Shown here one piece after another: positions 1-12,012 of a stretch of 64,000 bases of DNA (the stretch's first letter is position 1; every line of letters begins with the position of its first letter). The stretch comes from Liolophura sinensis (Eukaryota; Mollusca; Polyplacophora; Chitonida; Chitonidae), in contig NC_088305.1 in assembly GCF_032854445.1 (NCBI RefSeq), positions 15,733,717-15,797,716 on the forward strand. The letters are read 5' to 3'. The notes below the pieces were generated by a model, which was not told the DNA's origin, searched no databases, and saw only the letters and a program-made list of their open reading frames with translations. The translations under genes and the position numbers were made by a program.

Positions 1-663
1 AGGGCCGTTTTCTTCATCAGTAGCAAAATTTAATATACTTACAAGCAGCACAGCCGTTGTTTGACTAGATTAGAGAAAATATCACAGAAATCTTTGTGGC
101 GTTCGTGAAGGCTAAAAGCTCGCTCTTCCTTGTACGTCAGACTGCAAATGAAAGATGCATTTCCTGAGACATTCGTCAATTCGGAAGTATTATAACGGTT
201 CTAATTTGATTGTACAAAATTCACTAAGACTGGCTTTGATATACCATACCTTTTCCAGAATTCAGTAGAGGAGTTTTGATTTTATACTCTTTTATCAGTG
301 AAGATAAAAAAAGCCCTACTGTATCATGTGACCTGTGAGAAATGTTAGGCAACTATCTATGATTACATTAATGATAAAATATGTAAAAAGTTATCCATAG
401 TGTACACATTCGTTGGAGGACATTGAGGAGCAGAGCATTCATGAAGTTCGTAAAGAAAAGAGGTGTCATTCGTACCTTTATAACATGTGATCAGTATTAT
501 CATCAACAAAACTTTCTGAACATGTTTGACAAGTCACATAATACAGTAGGACTTTTCTTACCTTTAGCAACCAAAACAGTTCGATTTTCCCCTATTAATC
601 TACATTATGTAGCTATCCAAGAATACCATTAAAACATGACTTTGGTTAACATGTACAATTCAT
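1..663. other. Gene-less stretch, nothing recognised
   Basis: AT-rich DNA with only short open frames that show no codon-like pattern, no splice-flanked exon and no obvious repeat. It ends at the target-site duplication of the first SINE. Confidence 0.5.
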
Positions 664-675
664 TCATATGTGCTA

Positions 676-917
676 GGGGCCTCCGTGGCTCAGTCGGTTA
701 GCGCGCTAGCGCAGCGTAATGACCCAGGAGTCTCTCACCAATGCCGTCGCCGTGAGTTCAAGTCCAGCTCATGCTGGCTTCCTCTCCGGCCGTATGTGAG
801 AAGGCCTGTCAGCAACCTGCAGATGGTCGTGGGTTTCCCCCGGGCTCTGCCCGGTTTCCGCCCACCATAATGCTGGCCGCCGTCGTATAAGTGAAATATT
901 CTTGAGTAACACCAATC

Positions 918-943
<26 letters not shown>
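676..943 (+). mobile_element. Full-length tRNA-derived SINE (family 1), young copy
   Basis: Starts with a tRNA-like head (ggggcctccgtggctcag, A-box-like, and gagttcaagtcc, B-box-like). It continues through a GC-rich body and ends with 'tgaaatattcttgagt' and a long A tail. It is bounded by a perfect 12-bp target-site duplication, TCATATGTGCTA, at 664-675 and 944-955, so both ends and a recent LINE-type insertion are seen directly. This copy is a good reference for the other copies in the window. It is not a functional tRNA gene: the cloverleaf is not maintained. Confidence 0.93.
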
Positions 944-948
<5 letters not shown>

Positions 949-955
949 TGTGCTA

Positions 956-1797
956 TATTCCTGGTCAATCATTTTTTGTGCTAATCCAAATCCATGGATT
1001 GGCTTATTTTGAACTAGGTGTATAAAAGCTTAAAGTGTGAGGAGTTTGAATGCAGCTCCTCACACTGGTGAATCAGTTGTGGCTTTAATATGGATGGTGT
1101 GTCAAATGTTACAACCTAGCCAAGTTTGGCAGTTTTCTCTCGGTCCCACTCAGTTTTCTCCAGCCATAAACCAAACTGATTATATCAAAATAAAAAATAT
1201 TCTTGAGTTTTGTGTTCAATCTCAATCAAAGAAATAAATTTGCCAATACATGCATGGATTTATACCCATCATATTTTACGAACCGACATTCAGTTGGCAA
1301 AAATGAGTTTAAAACTTAATTTTGTCGTCGAAAACTGAAAGTTTTCAGTTTAAAAAATCAATTTTAACAACAGATATATAATCATACTCAATGGGGGTGT
1401 CAAAAACGGAATCTTTAAAGAGCATGGCACATTATTTTCCACCTTTGGCTTTGAAAAAATCAATTTATTTCAGCTGTCACTCTTGTTCTACTGAAAATAG
1501 GAAGTCATTCATTTGCCTCGTTTTGAGAACACAAACGGCAATAAGTTTCGCACAAAAAAGACACAGAAGTATAGATAATTATACATTTTACGATAGAATT
1601 TGCCTTGGTTTGTAAAAAATGTCAGTTTAGCCCCTACCAGGAGATAACCACATTATTGACAGGTGGGTACATGAATAACCTGGGTAATACTTCCCTCTGG
1701 AGAGACATTACTTCTGTGTACAGGCCGACATGCCGTAACGGAGTTCCCAGTGTCAAGAGATACATGGCTATATGCACATGCTTGTAGTCTACTGTAC
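956..1797. other. Gene-less stretch with a decayed SINE tail
   Basis: No gene recognised. Positions about 1120-1230 resemble the 3' half of SINE family 1 (ctcggtccca, a degraded ccaccataa region, aatattcttgag, caatcaaagaaataaa), so this is probably an old, heavily mutated copy. The rest is AT-rich and featureless. Confidence 0.4.
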
Positions 1798-1876
1798 CTG
1801 AACTGTTCCAAGGCGAGCGTCTCGGTGGAGGGCCGGCGCCCTGCCTTGGGCTGAGGGATGGGCCACTGGAGGGAAC
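1798..1876 (-). CDS. Candidate internal exon, gene unknown
   Basis: On the minus strand a 79-bp GC-rich block stands out from AT-rich surroundings. It is preceded by a pyrimidine-rich acceptor (cttactgcccag) and followed by a good donor (ttcag|gtaca). One frame is open throughout and reads SLQWPIPQPKAG followed by RRPSTETLALEQF, which looks protein-like. I do not recognise the protein. No partner exon with matching phase was found nearby, so this may be one exon of a gene lying mostly outside or thinly spread across the window, or a chance match. Confidence 0.3.
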
Positions 1877-2532
1877 CTGGGCAGTAAGAACATCTGTACT
1901 CTATGGATGGGAGCTGCAAGCAGACACACGCAGAGAAATGGCATAGAGTAAGAGTTACACAGAGTAAGGGCATGCATTTTAAACTTTTAATATGTCAGAT
2001 GCTGTATCAAGGCATACATTTGGTCCAGTATTGTTTGTACTGTTCATATTAACACCTACATACATGTAATAAATCATAAACCAGATACCAGATATACAAC
2101 CATTTACCAGATATAAGCGTATATGTATATATGTGCATACTGTACCTGTTGCTTACTAACAGGTGTCCGTATGAGATCCAACAACCTGTGTAAATCTTTC
2201 TCCTCTCTGAAAAATTATTCAAAGAATGTTTAAAGGAGAACTCCAGAATAGAATTCTGCCAAACATACCCAAGGTCATTGTAAAAACACTTCATCTGAGA
2301 CCTTAACTTTATACCCAGAACCCACTGTACGAAAAAGTTTGTAATCTGCCCAACGTGTCCATCAATATATTCTCTCAAGCCGCTATTAAAGCCAAAATTA
2401 AGACATCATGCCATGACATGCACATGTATTACGTCTTCTTACACACTTCACAATGCTGTATGTGTGGCCAAGGTTTGCAAAACATGATTTTTTCTATTTG
2501 GCTCCAGAACACTGAATATTTTTATTCTAATT

Positions 2533-3250
2533 TAAAGGTAAAGAAAACACTAAAATGAAGTATATATCAGATGAAAGACCATTAAATACAATCTAAGAAA
2601 AAAGTTTGATTTATTTCCTTAAAATGGTTTCAAAATATCAGATTCTTAGGTAGTTGGTTGTGAACGAGAGGATTTCAGTGGCTTCACATCCACATAGTTG
2701 GCTTGAAACGGGACATTTCAAGATAGATTTGATTTTATTTATTTATTTGATTGGTGTCTTAAGCTGCACTAAAGAATATTTTACTTATACGACGGCGGCC
2801 AGCATTATGGTGGGAGGAAACCGGAAAGAGCGCGGGGGAAACCCACGACCATCCGCAGATTGCTGAAAGACCTTCCCACGTACGGCCGGAGAGGAAGCCA
2901 GCATGAACTGGATTTAACTCACAGCGACCGCATTGGTGAGAGACTCCTGAGTCATTACGCTGTGCTAGTGCGCTAACCAACTGAGCCACGGAGGCTCCAG
3001 GTAGATTTGAAGAATGTCTATACATGTTCAATGATGAAATGCAGCAGTCTATGTGTGTTAAGTGGAAAAAATTTGATGACATCACTGGTCCCAAAATTGT
3101 CGGAAAATGCCACAGTCCAAACTAAAATCCAAACTTTCAAATGCATTTTACTTATTGAAAAAAAAATATATATTTTTATGGACAATGTTTAATGGTTGTT
3201 CATCTGACATATATTTCAGGCTAATATAGTGTTTTCTTTGCCTTTAATAT
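2533..3250. mobile_element. Foldback element with inverted arms, interrupted by a SINE
   Basis: The stretch near 2533-2620 (aaaacactaaaatgaagtat, atcagatgaaagaccatta) returns as its reverse complement near 3163-3250 (taatggttgttcatctgaca, tagtgttttctttgccttta), with scattered differences. The interior holds the SINE at 2733-3001. A related inverted pair sharing the atcagatga-agacca core flanks 12569-13003. I infer a non-autonomous inverted-repeat DNA element; no transposase is present. Confidence 0.5.
2733..3001 (-). mobile_element. Full-length SINE family 1 (minus)
   Basis: Reads in reverse from the (AAAT)n tail (tttatttatttgattggtgt) to the tRNA-like head (gctaaccaactgagccacgg). It is flanked by a 9-bp target-site duplication, TAGATTTGA, at 2724-2732 and 3002-3010. 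It is more diverged from the consensus than the 676-943 copy. Confidence 0.9.
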
Positions 3251-3571
3251 ATAGCACTTGAACATTGCATGCACTCAGGCATTTTTGTCAAGAGCCTCAT
3301 GGCTATCGGTCCATCATAATGTCAACCTCCACTCAATTAATTTTGATTATACCTTATTTGAATAAAAAAATTCTGTTTTCTGTTACTTATGCAAGAACTT
3401 GAGTATAAATGCTTTTCAATTACGTTTTTATATCTTAACGAGTGTATGGAACTCTCCTTTAAGTAGAGTCTAAATTTCTGACTTTCACACCAAGCACTGA
3501 TCAGATAAAAATTCCAATAAATTTAATGGAGTAAATGAAGAAAAAAACTTTTTCCAGGTCATGAAAGCTTG

Positions 3572-3908
3572 TGAGTGAGTGAGTGCTTGGGTTACAACAT
3601 CGTACTCAACAATTTTTCAGTCATATGATGACGAAGGAATCCTTAGAGTATATGTGATGTGCCTCCTTGTTGCAGGGCGGATTTCCTTTTATCTAGTGCT
3701 GCTTCACTGAGACGCCTTACCGAAGACAAGTAAGACGCCCCGCCTGAGCCATTATACTGGTATGGGTTAACCAGTCGTTGCATTATCCCCTTCATGCTGA
3801 TCGCCAAGCGAGGAAGTTACAATTTCCTCTTTAGAAGTCTTAGGTGTGACTCGACCCAGGATTGATCCTGGATCTACTGCTCCTGAAGTGGACGCTCTAC
3901 CAACTGTG
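3572..3908 (-). mobile_element. SINE family 2 (minus)
   Basis: Reverse-oriented copy of the element at 4267-4599. It ends (5' on the plus strand) in gtgagtgagtgagtgcttgg, the complement of the ccaagcactcactcactcac tail, and contains the shared gtcatatgatgacgaaggaa block. Possible imperfect target duplication TGAAAGCTTG/TGAAAGTTTG at 3562-3571 and 3909-3918. Confidence 0.75.
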
Positions 3909-4266
3909 TGAAAGTTTGCCAACTGTATGCTAATAAGTGCAACTTCTTATTATAAACCCTAAATGACTTAAAATTTCGTCCACAAAAGTGAATTTTTAAA
4001 AGCACAAATAAATGTCACAAAATATTATTTTCGGTGTGCTGAAACTTATAATTTTCCATGTAGAATATCATGTCATGTTCCAAACAAATGTCAAAAAACA
4101 CCTTTCTAAAATCAATGGAGCTCAGTCACACAAAATGGGCAGGTTGGTCATGGACAAAATTTATGGCCATTTAGGGTGTATGTTTCAACAGGAGTAGGTC
4201 CAGCCATGCTGGTACCTTATGTACAACAAGTACATGTAGTCCAATGTAGTCATATAAGCAGCTTTA

Positions 4267-4599
4267 GCGTCTGCTTCAGGAGTAGTCGATCCAGGGTCAA
4301 TCCTGGGTTGAGTCACAACTAAGACTTTAAAAGAGGAAGTTGTAACTTCCTCGCCTGTGTTCAGCATGAAGGGGATATTGCAATGACTGGTTGATCCGTA
4401 TCAGTGTAATGGCTCGGGCGGAACGGCTTACTTGCCTTCAGTAAGGCATCTCAGTGAAGCAGCACTACATAAAAGAGCGGTGGAAATCCATCCTGCAACA
4501 AGGAGGCACATTACATGCACCCTAAAGATTCCTTCATCGTCATATGACTGAAAAATTGTTAAGTACGATGTTAAACCCCAAGCACTCACTCACTCACTA
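4267..4599 (+). mobile_element. SINE family 2 (plus), intact target duplication
   Basis: About 333 bp. The 5' part carries a tRNA-like B-box region (ggtcaatcctggg), the 3' part the block cgtcatatgactgaaaaatt, and the end is a (CACT)n tail. A perfect 11-bp duplication, AAGCAGCTTTA, occurs at 4256-4266 and 4600-4610. It is unrelated in body sequence to SINE family 1. The inverted copy about 700 bp upstream makes this locus a potential hairpin. Confidence 0.85.
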
Positions 4600-4610
4600 A
4601 AAGCAGCTTT

Positions 4611-5224
4611 AAATCTACTAAAACCAATATTGGATTCACACAATGCTACGTGTGCATCTTTTATACACTTAAAACTTTATGTCAACACTGGCACAGATTC
4701 ACAGCAAATACCATAGTGAAGAAAAAATTGCAATATGTTACATGGAGTATGTGTACATAGAAACAATGTGTAAGAAAATGAACTTTCATAAGAGCTACAT
4801 ACATTGTAGCTTCCGCAGATCCTACAGGTACCATGTACCAGCACTACAAAGTCTTAAGTAAAAGGCTCTAATGCAAGTCAAGCTGGTCTGAAGCTTGATG
4901 TAAATATGAGACACACAAGTTGTTAAGTTGTCTCCTACTACGGTAAACCCCTGGATTTAACCAAATTACTAGCAATAATCACAGAATTGAATCGGGATAT
5001 TGCACATGTAGAATTTATCTTTTTTTTTCTGACCTGCTCACATTAGAGAGTTCCATGATAACACTCTTAAGAGTCATTACACTGGTGAGTCACCATTTCT
5101 GTGTTCATGCCTTGAGAATAGCTACAAGCTGATATGTCAGTATCATGGCTTTCTGTGGTGAACTGACTGTGAAAAGTGAGACTGTGTTGTCGTCGTCATG
5201 TTGAGTTGTTCTAACACTGTGAAA
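4611..5224. other. Gene-less stretch, nothing recognised
   Basis: AT-rich DNA with no splice-flanked open frame and no recognised repeat before the 72-bp array begins. Confidence 0.4.
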
Positions 5225-5560
5225 TGCAGTGCTGTCAAAGAGCATCATGATTTCCTGGACAATGAACTGACCTGACTGTGTGATGGTGAAAAGTCAGTCT
5301 GTATTGTCAGCCAGCATCACAGTTTCCTGGATAATGAACTGACTTGACTGTGTGGTGGTGAAAAGTGAGTCTGTGTTGTCAGCCAGCATTGTGATTTCCT
5401 GGATGACGAATTGACTTGACTGTGTGACAGTGAAAAGTGAGTCTGTGTTGTCAGCGAGCATCAAGGTTTCCGGGACAATGAATTGACTTGACTGTGATAC
5501 TGAAATGTCATTTAGCATGATGATTTCCAAGGTTATGTGGAGAATGAATTGCCTTGATTG
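5225..5560. repeat. Tandem repeat, about 72-bp unit, 4-5 copies
   Basis: Repeats of gtgaaaagtgagtctgtgtt, gtcagccagcat and ttcctggataatgaa recur every 72 bp. Because 72 is a multiple of three and units lack stops in one minus frame, an apparent 78-aa open frame results (TQSSQFVIQEITMLADNTDS type units). I regard that frame as a by-product of the repeat, not a gene. Confidence 0.8.
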
Positions 5561-5904
5561 TGTGAAAAGAGTCTGAATAGGTCAGGAATGAACAATATGC
5601 TACTCACCGCCCTGGGTGTGTCGCGCAGCCATTTTTGCCCTGGCTGGGCATTCTCTCTGGACGGATTGGGTGGAGATAAGGGCGAATTTTATCACATCCT
5701 CACCTACATTGCTGCTCGATCACGTCCTGCTGTCACCTACCTGAACAAACAGAACATATAGAGTGTTCAATAACATTTGGAGGTATATAAGTTGTACAAA
5801 ATATTGGTCAAATTATCATTAATTTGTTTTAACTACTGTGAAATGTCAGAGTGATATAGACATACACTACAACTGTAAAATTCCCAGCCATTACAACCAC
5901 TAAA

Positions 5905-6024
5905 GCCCTTTTTAATATGGAATTCAGGCACACAATTATTATGAAAATTACTGTAAACAAACTATTTCTACTCCGAATGTTTCAAAATATTTGCAGCAGA
6001 GGCAGTTGAAAAAGTTGAAGAATT
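5905..6024 (-). mobile_element. MITE-like element family A, internally deleted copy
   Basis: Its plus-strand right end (gttgaaaaagttgaagaatt) matches the complement of the left terminal repeat of the 7243-7463 copy. It shares the ttgaaacattcgga and attttcataataattgt blocks in reverse. Shorter than the other copies, so part of the middle is missing. Confidence 0.55.
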
Positions 6025-6282
6025 ACTTGTAAGGCATTCAGTAAATATACATGTGCATAGCTGCACAAAATATCTGCTCATTAATTAGTTTATTTTAACT
6101 ACAAAACATTCTTGTATATATAGCTAAACAATATACCCAGCTATAATTTTGTCACTTATATTAAAAGAGGAGTTGAATTTCTAGTATTGATGAAATCTCA
6201 CAATTCCATGGACAGGGGCCATCATGTTGAAGGAACTGATTCATATTTTAAACATCTGACCATTCACTTATTTAATTTGAGA

Positions 6283-6330
6283 TTTATACCTTACTCAAGA
6301 ATATTTCACATTTACGGCAGCGCGATACAT
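6283..6330 (-). repeat. Possible decayed SINE family 1 fragment
   Basis: The phrase taccttactcaagaatattt followed by cacatttacggcagc resembles the reverse of the SINE 3' body. Too short to be sure. Confidence 0.3.
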
Positions 6331-6437
6331 TATTAAATTTATTTATTTGAATGGCTTCTGATTAAAGTATGCCATTACACTGTAAACACAAAACCCAACC
6401 TGTGCTCGAGCTACTTTTAATACATCATGACATACCG

Positions 6438-6657
6438 TAAATCTTTGACCTTTTCAAACATCGTAAGCAGATTTTTTCCAGTGGAATGTATGCACAGATG
6501 ATACAATTATGAAAATGATTTGCTTGTGTCACTAAAGATGCAAAGTTTCATAAAGCTGTGCAAAATTATTTCTCTACACCTCAAAGTTCTCTAAGAATGT
6601 TTTTTGAAATATTGATTGCACAAGTGGTGGAAACTCAAAAGGTTGAAAAATTAGGGT
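6438..6657 (-). mobile_element. MITE-like element family A (minus)
   Basis: Bounded by taaatctttgaccttttcaa on the left and ggttgaaaaattagggt on the right, which are imperfect inverted repeats of each other. Inside are the reverse forms of the family blocks (attatgaaaatgatttg, cataaagctgtgcaaaatta). No coding capacity. Confidence 0.65.
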
Positions 6658-7242
6658 AGACATGTGCACATAACCCTTATATAACCTGACACAAAGCTTT
6701 ATAATATAGCAACTTTTATCATGCTCTGTTTGTATAAAGAGACTGAAAATACCTGATGAATTCCCTTTTACATTTATATCGTTAATTTGAAAAAAAAAAT
6801 GAGCTCTCCCACTTCTACACGAGCTCCTTTGATTCCCATAATGGCAGGGAGTGTATATTTACCAGAAATGGATCTATGATTCATACTGACTGTCAATTAG
6901 GACCCGGTAATAGATACGATAAATTAACTGCATCTAAGATCGCATGTACATGTGTGCCTTTCAAACTCTTGAACCTGTATATAAACACATGCAATCTCTC
7001 AGATCATAACATGATTTATTAGGCTGTATAGGGATCAATTACAGCTGCTATTGTCCACAATGCCAACATGCCGGCAGTCATGAACTCAGATTATGGAACT
7101 TTGCCAACTGTAGTTCAAAATACATACGTGTATAAATGTACATAAAAGACGGCTAACGCTGGGGAATTTCATCCCTTTATTACCTGTTTAGAACCACTTT
7201 ACTAACAACATGTATCATGTATGAGTATGTATGTACATAAAC

Positions 7243-7463
7243 CCTAATTCTTCAACCTTTTCAACTGCTTCTGCGACCAACACTTTGAAACATGCCGAGA
7301 GAACTATGAGGTGTACAGAAATAATTTGTACAGTTTTATAAAGTTGGAAAAGAATATTGGCACAAATAATTCATTTTTAGCATCATTTACATAATAACTG
7401 CATGCATGCATAAATTACACTGAAAAACCTGTCTCCACGGTTGAAAAGGTTGAAGATTTACAG
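7243..7463 (+). mobile_element. MITE-like element family A, best-preserved copy
   Basis: About 220 bp. The left end TTCTTCAACCTTTTCAAC (7248-7265) and right end GTTGAAAAGGTTGAAGAT (7440-7457) are inverted repeats matching at 17 of 18 positions. Internal blocks gaaacatgccgagagaacta and gtacagttttataaagttgg recur in the other copies. No target duplication could be fixed with confidence and no ORF is present, so this is a short non-autonomous inverted-repeat element whose superfamily I cannot assign. Confidence 0.75.
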
Positions 7464-7469
7464 CATATG

Positions 7470-8708
7470 CCAAGTGTACATGTAAGCCACGTAGGTTTAG
7501 TATATATACAGAACTGTACATGATACATACAATCTCTTGCGTCTTAGTAACGATATATGAAGTGTCTTCAATTGTGGCAATATTTCACCATCTGATAGTT
7601 GATGCATGTCATACTGATGTGAATGGACGTACATGGAATCACTACCTGTGCATGTATCTCATCCTCATCCCATCATTTAACATGGGTCATTAACTGACAC
7701 ACATGTAACTTTAAGACCAACGTCGGAATCAGGCCAAGACAGCCAATTTCATCACCTTTTTGGGGGGATGGTCTTAAAATGTGTTGCTAACTTGCCCTTG
7801 TTTATGAACTACTAGTATGTAGCCAAGCTAGTAATTTGATAATAGGACATATGTAGACATGCCAGTCGTTTGCTACTGAAAGTAGCCAATTAGCACATAT
7901 GTAGAAATAACGTGACCCTTTTAAGGCAAGTGGCCTGGCTAAAATGGTGGCACCAAAAGCGAAAGAGAGAAACTGGTCTCACGATGAGCCATTTTCATTG
8001 ATACAGGAGTATGAAAAATACCTTGGCCCGTACAACACTCTCTCCTTCTGTCTCATGCATTGAAAAGAAAGATGGAAATTTCCCTCCGATTAATCAAAAA
8101 AAACAAAAAAAAAAACCCCAAAAAACAGCTGAACACAGTTCAGCACACAACAACAGTGTTGAACAATGATGACCCATCTGATTTTTAGTGTGGACGGGAC
8201 ATTCAACTTACCTCAACAGCATTCAACTTGCTGTTGAGTCAGATGTTGGCTATAGTCTGGACGAGGCATTAGGCTATAAATCCTGGCTGATGGCTATGCA
8301 AGAGGCCAATGTTAATACAAAAGCTGCCAGAGTTTAAAAACCCAGCTGGCAGATACTGCCAGAGTGTGTGACCACACAGCTGGACAAAATCAATGCGGTT
8401 CAAAGACAGAGAAAACCTTGAACCAGCAGGTGTATTGATTCTGCCTGGGCAAAGGTAGAACAGCCATTACAGTATCCTGCGGTGTGTTAGAGTCTCCTGA
8501 CAAACTGGGTTAGGTTATGACTGATTCTCGCAGTCATTTTACCTTTACATGAGATCACCGCACAAATACAAGAGGATGATGTGTTACACTTGATAAAGCT
8601 TGCTGGCTTTCCTGATAATAAAAGATCATTTTTAAAAGTGCCAAGGCGTTCCTTTCTGATTTAAATGTCATTTACATGTATATACAACCATCATTGTACA
8701 TAACATTT
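7470..8708. other. Gene-less stretch, nothing recognised
   Basis: AT-rich sequence with an A-rich low-complexity patch near 8094-8128. No convincing exon, RNA gene or repeat family. Confidence 0.4.
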
Positions 8709-8719
8709 ATATTAATGCA

Positions 8720-8878
8720 CGTACGTGGGAAGGTCTGCCAGCAGCCTGCGGATGGTCGTGGGTTTCCCCCGGGCTCTGCTCGGTTTCCTTTCACCATAAT
8801 GCTGGCCGCGGTCGTATAAGTGAAATATTCTTGAGTATGGCGTAAAACACCAATCAAATAAATAAATAAATAAATAAA
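8720..8878 (+). mobile_element. 5'-truncated SINE family 1
   Basis: Begins inside the body (gtacgtgggaaggtctgcca) and ends in (AAAT)n. A perfect 11-bp target duplication, ATATTAATGCA, at 8709-8719 and 8879-8889 shows that it inserted already truncated rather than losing its head later. Confidence 0.9.
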
Positions 8879-9221
8879 ATATTAATGCAGTCTTGCTCTA
8901 GCCCAAAGCCTGCTAGTACCTTAATTAATATAGGAGTAAAAAGAAGAGCAAAACCTAGGCTTCATCACCACCAAGAAATACGTGTAATTAATCAGTACCA
9001 TTTTCAAAGTTAACAGTTTTTAAATTCAGATTTTAATTGTTTACATTCACACTGATTTCCGTTCCCAACAAGGTTCTAAGACAACTACAGGTGCCCATCT
9101 GGTTTTAATCGATTCAATCTAGTTGTGTATAAAATTAAACCACTTGTTTTAAAAAAAAACTGATATAATGGGTCACTCATTGTATCCTCTATAAATATTA
9201 TTTTCTTTCATATTCTCTCCA

Positions 9222-9374
9222 GCCGTACGTGGGAAGGTCTGCCAGCAATCTGCAGATGGCTGTGGGCTCCTCACAAGGTTTCCTCCCAATATAATGCTGG
9301 TCACCATCACATAAAGTGAAATATTCTTCAGTATGGCATAAAACACTAGTAAAATACATAAATAGATAGATAAA
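9222..9374 (+). mobile_element. 5'-truncated SINE family 1, diverged
   Basis: Starts at gccgtacgtgggaaggtctg, almost the same internal point as the 8720 copy, and ends with caaa/aatacataaatagata-type tail. More diverged; no clear target duplication. Confidence 0.8.
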
Positions 9375-9379
9375 CTCAT

Positions 9380-10918
9380 ATTCAGTTCTTCAAAAAATCA
9401 TATTACCTATTAACAGCAGAAAGAATGGATGTGTGGGACATGCACCCACACAGCATATGACATTTCAGTTTTCAAGCATTACGGAAAATGCCACACCTCT
9501 TTTACACCAAGCACTCAGGCTATATATATCTATACAGAACTGTTGCCCAGGTTAATGGGAGAGAACAAAGACTGGGCGATCAATGGATGCCCCAAGGGAG
9601 TTCCACCAACGTCAGTCCATTACAGAGCCCGTGAATACCTGAGAGCCCGTGAACACCTGAACTCCCAGCTCATCAATCATACGCGAGTTTACATGATTGA
9701 TTGAAGACAAAATGCTGGTTAGAAGTTCTGCTTAGGAGATGTAGATCATTCTGACAGCTATGTACGTGTACATGTTGTAAACCAATTAAAATGATTAGTA
9801 CAAATAATTACATCTGTTACCAGATTATACAACAAATGTCAGGAAAAAAATGCACTGTACCCTTTAATGACTGCATGATATACTAGATATTCATTATCAT
9901 GCACAACTGTACACTGTAAAAGTTTACAGTGTGCATGATGTATTATTTAAATAATGAATATATACCTGTACTTAGACAATGCCCATCATCCACTGATTGC
10001 CCATCATCCACTGATCACTGATCACAATGTAATAAATACTCGGCATGGTGGAAGGTCTCAATTTGGTACACGTGACTGATGATAGTGTAAACACAGATAC
10101 TGTGCATACAAGAAACAAAATTAAATCTGAGAGAGAATATACACAATCTACATGTAATACCCACATGTCTTGTAAATTTAAAATACTGGTGCGTGTATAC
10201 AGTGACAATCAGCAAGTGTAATGATCAACACATGCATGCAAAATATACAGGAAGATTCAAGTACATATGACCCAATCATTATCGACCATTATTGGCCCCT
10301 ATCAGGTTCTAACTACAAGGGTAATTTAGTTCCCTCAAAGGCCCTTAATCAACAACTTGAAAAATGGCCAATTTTCAAATTCATCTCTCGCTGATTTGGT
10401 CACAGCTTTACGTCAGGAGGTCAGTGTTACGCCCATAATTCATGGTCTCCTCTACTCATAAATCTGAGACCAGGGCCTGTATTTATCAAGCAACTAACGA
10501 CTGAAGTCACAAATTGCAAGTCCTTCAAAAGCCAAAAGTCAGAAAAGGATTTTATAGCTCAAATTGTGGTTAGTGTGCATTGTTCCCCAGTAAAAGAGTC
10601 AGTGCACAAATTTTAAAGTTTCTGGAGCACAGCACTTTATTTGTAGCTGTGTTTGAATATATAACTTAAGCCTTCAGTCATCAGATAAATACAGACCCAG
10701 TTCTTTTACATACTATAAAACAGCAATTAAATATCGGTATATTGAACATAGTTCAAACATTCCCTTTTCAAAATGGTTCTGAATTAAGGAATCTGAATGT
10801 CAAAATATATTTGTTCCTCTGATTAACATACATCAGGTACATCTAGCATGAAAAAAATGCTCTTCTTAAAGGCCACAATATTCTCCAAATAAATAGTCTT
10901 ATTTTACTTCCACTAACT
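9380..10918. other. Gene-less stretch
   Basis: No gene recognised. Positions 9540-9704 contain a slightly GC-richer open frame ending in SQLINHTRVYMID, preceded by an acceptor-like tgttgcccag, but no donor or partner exon supports it. Positions 9979-10016 hold two copies of gcccatcatccactgat. Confidence 0.35.
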
Positions 10919-11376
10919 TGTTCAACCACCAATGTTGGCTGTGACAAATATTTGGAAACATTCTGAGAGAAAATTGGGATGTAGAGGAATATAATTTGCA
11001 AACTTTTAGGAAAGATCAGATCTTTTGTGACACTGAGGCCTCTGTGGCCGAGGTCAGGTTATTACGCCAGTGTGGTGGCAATGACCCCAGAGCTTCTCAA
11101 CAATGCAGTTGCTGTGAGTTCAAGTCCAGCTCATACTGGCCACCTCTGCTTTCATCAACCTGCAAATGGTCGTGGGTTTTCTCCAAACTCTGCTTAGTTT
11201 TCTCCCACCATAATGCCGATCTATGTTGTATAAGTGAAATATTCTTGAGTCTATAAGATATAAAGCAATAATCAAACAAACAAATAAATCTTCTGTGACA
11301 CAAACAAGTCATTTTTGCCACCATTTTCATAATAATTATAGGCATAAATATCACTGAAAAGGTTGAAGATTTACAG
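10919..11376 (+). mobile_element. MITE-like element family A split by a SINE
   Basis: The left part (10919-11032: ttgttcaaccacc, ttggaaacattctgagag, tttgcaaacttttagg) and right part (11288-11376: attttcataataattatagg, gaaaaggttgaagatttaca) together match the 7243 copy. The SINE at 11033-11287 sits in between, so family A was in place before that SINE arrived. Confidence 0.7.
11033..11287 (+). mobile_element. SINE family 1 (plus), old copy
   Basis: Full-length but diverged (ggcctctgtggccgaggtca head, tgaaatattcttgagtctat body end, caaacaaacaaataaa tail). Flanked by a 13-bp duplication with one mismatch, ATCTTTTGTGACA at 11020-11032 and ATCTTCTGTGACA at 11288-11300. It lies inside a family A element. 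Confidence 0.85.
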
Positions 11377-12012
11377 TAAAGTAAAACTTTAACATACCAT
11401 AAACATGTAAAATAACTCAACAACCATAAAATATGCAGGTATTGCTATAAAAATTGTATTTGTGCCATATTTATGTAGAATATCTCACGTATATGATGGT
11501 CACCATACAGAAATACAGCACGTGCATGATTCAAGAAACAGCTATAAAGGTAATTAAACCTTCTGATTAAAGCCAAAGTATTTACTGTAACCGTACACGT
11601 ACAATATCATGATCCAACAGGACAAAACCACACTGCATGTATATTAATTATTAACTACATCAATACTAAGATAACACATGTACTCACACCTTACAGACTG
11701 TCTAATTTAGTATATATTGAGTCCATCGCCCTCCATTACGTGTTCTGTAGAATTCATCAAGGTGTCGGAATATCAAAACTTCTTCCGACCTTTCCGGAAA
11801 TGTAAACACAATTAGAAGGCCAGTACTTATATACTGTACATGCACATCGAGCAGTACAAGTTCCAGTGATTGGATAGAAGTGGTCTGACAGAGCTGATTT
11901 CATAGACTGACCTAATTCTGACAGCTCTGACAATTATCATAAGAATATAAGGGCTCAAGTACTGACAGACCTCCTGGTGAGAAACTCCTGCATTCCAGAC
12001 GCCTGGACTTGC

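Noticed and set aside
676-760. tRNA gene (A- and B-box-like sequence), also in other SINE heads
   Set aside because: The segment is the head of a SINE with body, tail and target duplication, and it does not keep a cloverleaf.
735-968. Open frames within SINE copies (minus 735-968, plus 15854-16124, minus 49474-49710 and others)
   Set aside because: They recur wherever the SINE occurs and reflect its GC-rich body, not a protein.
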